This document shows positions 15,797 through 16,993 of a DNA stretch of 16,993 nucleotides, one piece after another (position 1 is the first letter of the stretch; every line of letters begins with the position of its first letter). This stretch comes from Candidatus Zhuqueibacterota bacterium (GTDB lineage: Bacteria > SM23-31), in NCBI GenBank assembly GCA_022562855.1, contig JADFON010000004.1:1-16993 (forward strand), written 5' to 3'. Both the position numbers and the translations under genes were made by a program. A model generated the notes under the pieces. That model worked only from the letters and a program-made list of their open reading frames with translations, ran no database searches and had not been told where the DNA came from.

Positions 15797-16678
15797 CTAT
15801 TTGCCACTGCCAGTTGGGAGTAAAGGATATCCCATGGCTTCTCTTTGCCGAAGGTAGCCTTCGGCGCAGAGCCGGGACAGTTTGCGCACGCGGCCAATGA
15901 ACCCGGTGCGTTCCGTGACGCTGATGGCGCCGCGGGCGTCGAGCATGTTGAAGGCGTGCGAACATTTTAGCGTGTAGTCGTAGGCGGGGAGTATCAGTTC
16001 CTTCTCTATCAGGACCAGCGCCTCAGCTTCGTACATGTCGAACCATTGGGACAGTCGAGCCTTGTCCGATTCCTCGAAGTTGTAGCGGGAAAATTGTTTT
16101 TCCGTTTCCAGATGCACGTCGCCGTATTTGATTTCGTCATTCCATTGCAGGTCGTATACGTTGTCGACGTCCTGCAGGTACATGGTGATGCGCTCGAGTC
16201 CGTAGGTCAATTCCACTGGGATAGGCGACAGGTCGATGCCGCCGACTTGCTGGAAATAAGTGAACTGGGTGATCTCCATGCCGTCGAGCCACACCTCCCA
16301 GCCCAATCCCCAGGCGCCGAGAGTGGGCGACTCCCAGTCGTCTTCCACAAAGCGGATGTCGTGTTTCAGCGGGTCGATGCCAAGCGCCCGGAGACTGTCC
16401 AGGTACTGGTCCTGCACATCCTCCGGCGACGGTTTGAGGATCACCTGAAACTGATAATAATGTTGCAGGCGATTCGGGTTCTCGCCGTAGCGGCCGTCGG
16501 TGGGGCGGCGCGACGGCTCGACGTAAGCCGCGCGATAAGGCTCCGGACCCAGCACGCGGAAGAAGGTGGCCGGATTGAACGTGCCGGCGCCCGACTCGAT
16601 GTCGTACGGCTGGTGGAGGACGCAGGCGCGTGATCCCCAATACTCGTTTAAATTTAAAATCACATCCTGAAAATTCAT
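15797..16678 (-). CDS. glyQ: Glycyl-tRNA synthetase alpha subunit
   Basis: A 293-residue protein matching the alpha subunit of bacterial alpha2beta2 glycyl-tRNA synthetase, which charges tRNA-Gly with glycine in the cytoplasm. It carries the class II catalytic core. Near-invariant stretches include '[18 protein letters not shown]' (31-48), '[17 protein letters not shown]' (63-79), '[20 protein letters not shown]' from about residue 113, and '[11 protein letters not shown]'. Length is normal, and the ATG at 16678 opens directly on the conserved '[15 protein letters not shown]'. The beta subunit gene glyS usually follows glyQ at once. Here it does not: after the stop come the terminator and a convergent SDR gene. 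GC is far higher than in the first 12 kb (44/60 at 16501-16560). Identification is very secure. Confidence 0.97.
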   Translation of the reverse strand: MNFQDVILNLNEYWGSRACVLHQPYDIESGAGTFNPATFFRVLGPEPYRAAYVEPSRRPTDGRYGENPNRLQHYYQFQVILKPSPEDVQDQYLDSLRALGIDPLKHDIRFVEDDWESPTLGAWGLGWEVWLDGMEITQFTYFQQVGGIDLSPIPVELTYGLERITMYLQDVDNVYDLQWNDEIKYGDVHLETEKQFSRYNFEESDKARLSQWFDMYEAEALVLIEKELILPAYDYTLKCSHAFNMLDARGAISVTERTGFIGRVRKLSRLCAEGYLRQREAMGYPLLPTGSGK

Positions 16679-16739
16679 AACGGCAAGTATTTAACAGGCA
16701 ATTTCACGCCCTGTCAATTTTCTTAATATAGGTCTGATT

Positions 16740-16993
16740 TTATTTCTTATTGAGGGCTTCGAGGTCGAACTTTTCAATCAGCGCGTCCAGTTTGGTATTG
16801 AAGGCTTCGGATTGAATCATCTCGGCGCCCCACTCGCTACCAATGAGGCCGGCTTCCTGGCTGATGGCGGGCATTTTCTGCTTCCACTCCCGCCAGAACG
16901 GCGTCTCAAACATTTCGATTAGGCGGCGGACCGTCTCGTGCGACATGTGTTTGTCGTATACCGGGATGACGCGCTCGATCAGCGTGGCCATAT
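16740..16993 (-). CDS. DUF2059 family protein, C-terminal part
   Basis: The last 80 or so residues of a gene that runs off the right edge. The sequence 'LIERVIPVYDKHMSHETVRR' and 'MFETPFWREWKQKMPAI' followed by 'GSEWG' is the typical C-terminal helix set of DUF2059. This family of mostly exported, alpha-helical bacterial proteins has no settled function. The ATG near the window edge (16991) is more likely an internal methionine than the start, because the family normally has about 60-80 residues and a signal peptide ahead of this point. It lies 61 bases upstream of glyQ on the same strand, so co-transcription is possible. High GC matches glyQ. Confidence 0.75.
   Translation of the reverse strand, partial: MATLIERVIPVYDKHMSHETVRRLIEMFETPFWREWKQKMPAISQEAGLIGSEWGAEMIQSEAFNTKLDALIEKFDLEALNKK

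Noticed and set aside
15847-15865. 8-bp GC-rich hairpin (GCCGAAGG, TAG loop, CCTTCGGC) near the 3' end of glyQ
   Set aside because: It lies inside conserved glyQ codons and is not followed by a T run in the minus direction; explained by coding sequence.
16046-16640. Long open frames overlapping glyQ on the + strand (16046-16633) and in another minus frame (16137-16640)
   Set aside because: High-GC shadows of glyQ, whose frame has near-invariant family motifs throughout; their translations resemble no known domain.
1-16993. CRISPR arrays, tRNA or rRNA genes, insertion sequences, integrases, phage genes
   Set aside because: Looked for and not seen; no regularly spaced repeats, cloverleaf-like segments or transposase motifs were noticed by eye.

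Overview
The window is a mosaic of three blocks with different base composition. Block 1 (about 1-12,650) is AT-rich; a 60-base sample at 8641-8700 is 32% GC. It looks like chromosome from a member of the FCB superphylum, possibly Marinimicrobia/Neomarinimicrobiota. The best clue is the SMC N-terminal head, which has the 'YSVIEL..M' variant I associate with Bacteroidetes and relatives in place of the usual 'IGQG'. Exported TPR proteins, DUF5117-type metalloproteases and envelope lipoproteins fit the same lineage. Block 2 (about 12,650-15,540) is close to 50-57% GC and reads as a four-gene operon. Block 3 (about 15,797 to the end) reaches 73% GC in a 60-base sample and carries glyQ and a DUF2059 gene.

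Layout of block 1. A glycosyltransferase fragment runs off the left edge. It is followed by a secreted TPR protein and a 75-residue basic protein of unknown function, all on +. Three genes then lie on the minus strand: a PLP-dependent ammonia-lyase-like enzyme, a large secreted zinc metalloprotease and a cyanophycinase-like lipoprotein. The last two are only 35 nt apart and suggest peptide breakdown in the envelope. Back on +, a large exported protein joins a glycoside hydrolase family 2 scaffold to a Yip1-like multi-pass membrane domain; both catalytic glutamates appear to be replaced. Six nucleotides later smc begins.

At about 12,630-12,655 the smc reading frame stops being SMC, just after the hinge. 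It continues without a break into a complete Old Yellow Enzyme (OYE) ene-reductase. GC content jumps from 23% (12541-12600) to 60% (12661-12720) at this point. A contig chimera or a recombination breakpoint is more likely than a working SMC-OYE protein.

Block 2 continues with a small membrane protein frameshifted at a run of nine T, a DUF5069 protein and a short-chain dehydrogenase/reductase (SDR). The DUF5069 and SDR genes have strong, similar ribosome binding sites. A perfect 13-bp hairpin closes the block. Block 3 is convergent: glyQ has no glyS after it in this window, and a truncated DUF2059 gene lies upstream of it.

I found no tRNA, rRNA, CRISPR array or insertion sequence. The signals most worth checking are the SMC/OYE junction, the catalytically altered GH2-Yip1 protein beside smc, and the homopolymer frameshift.
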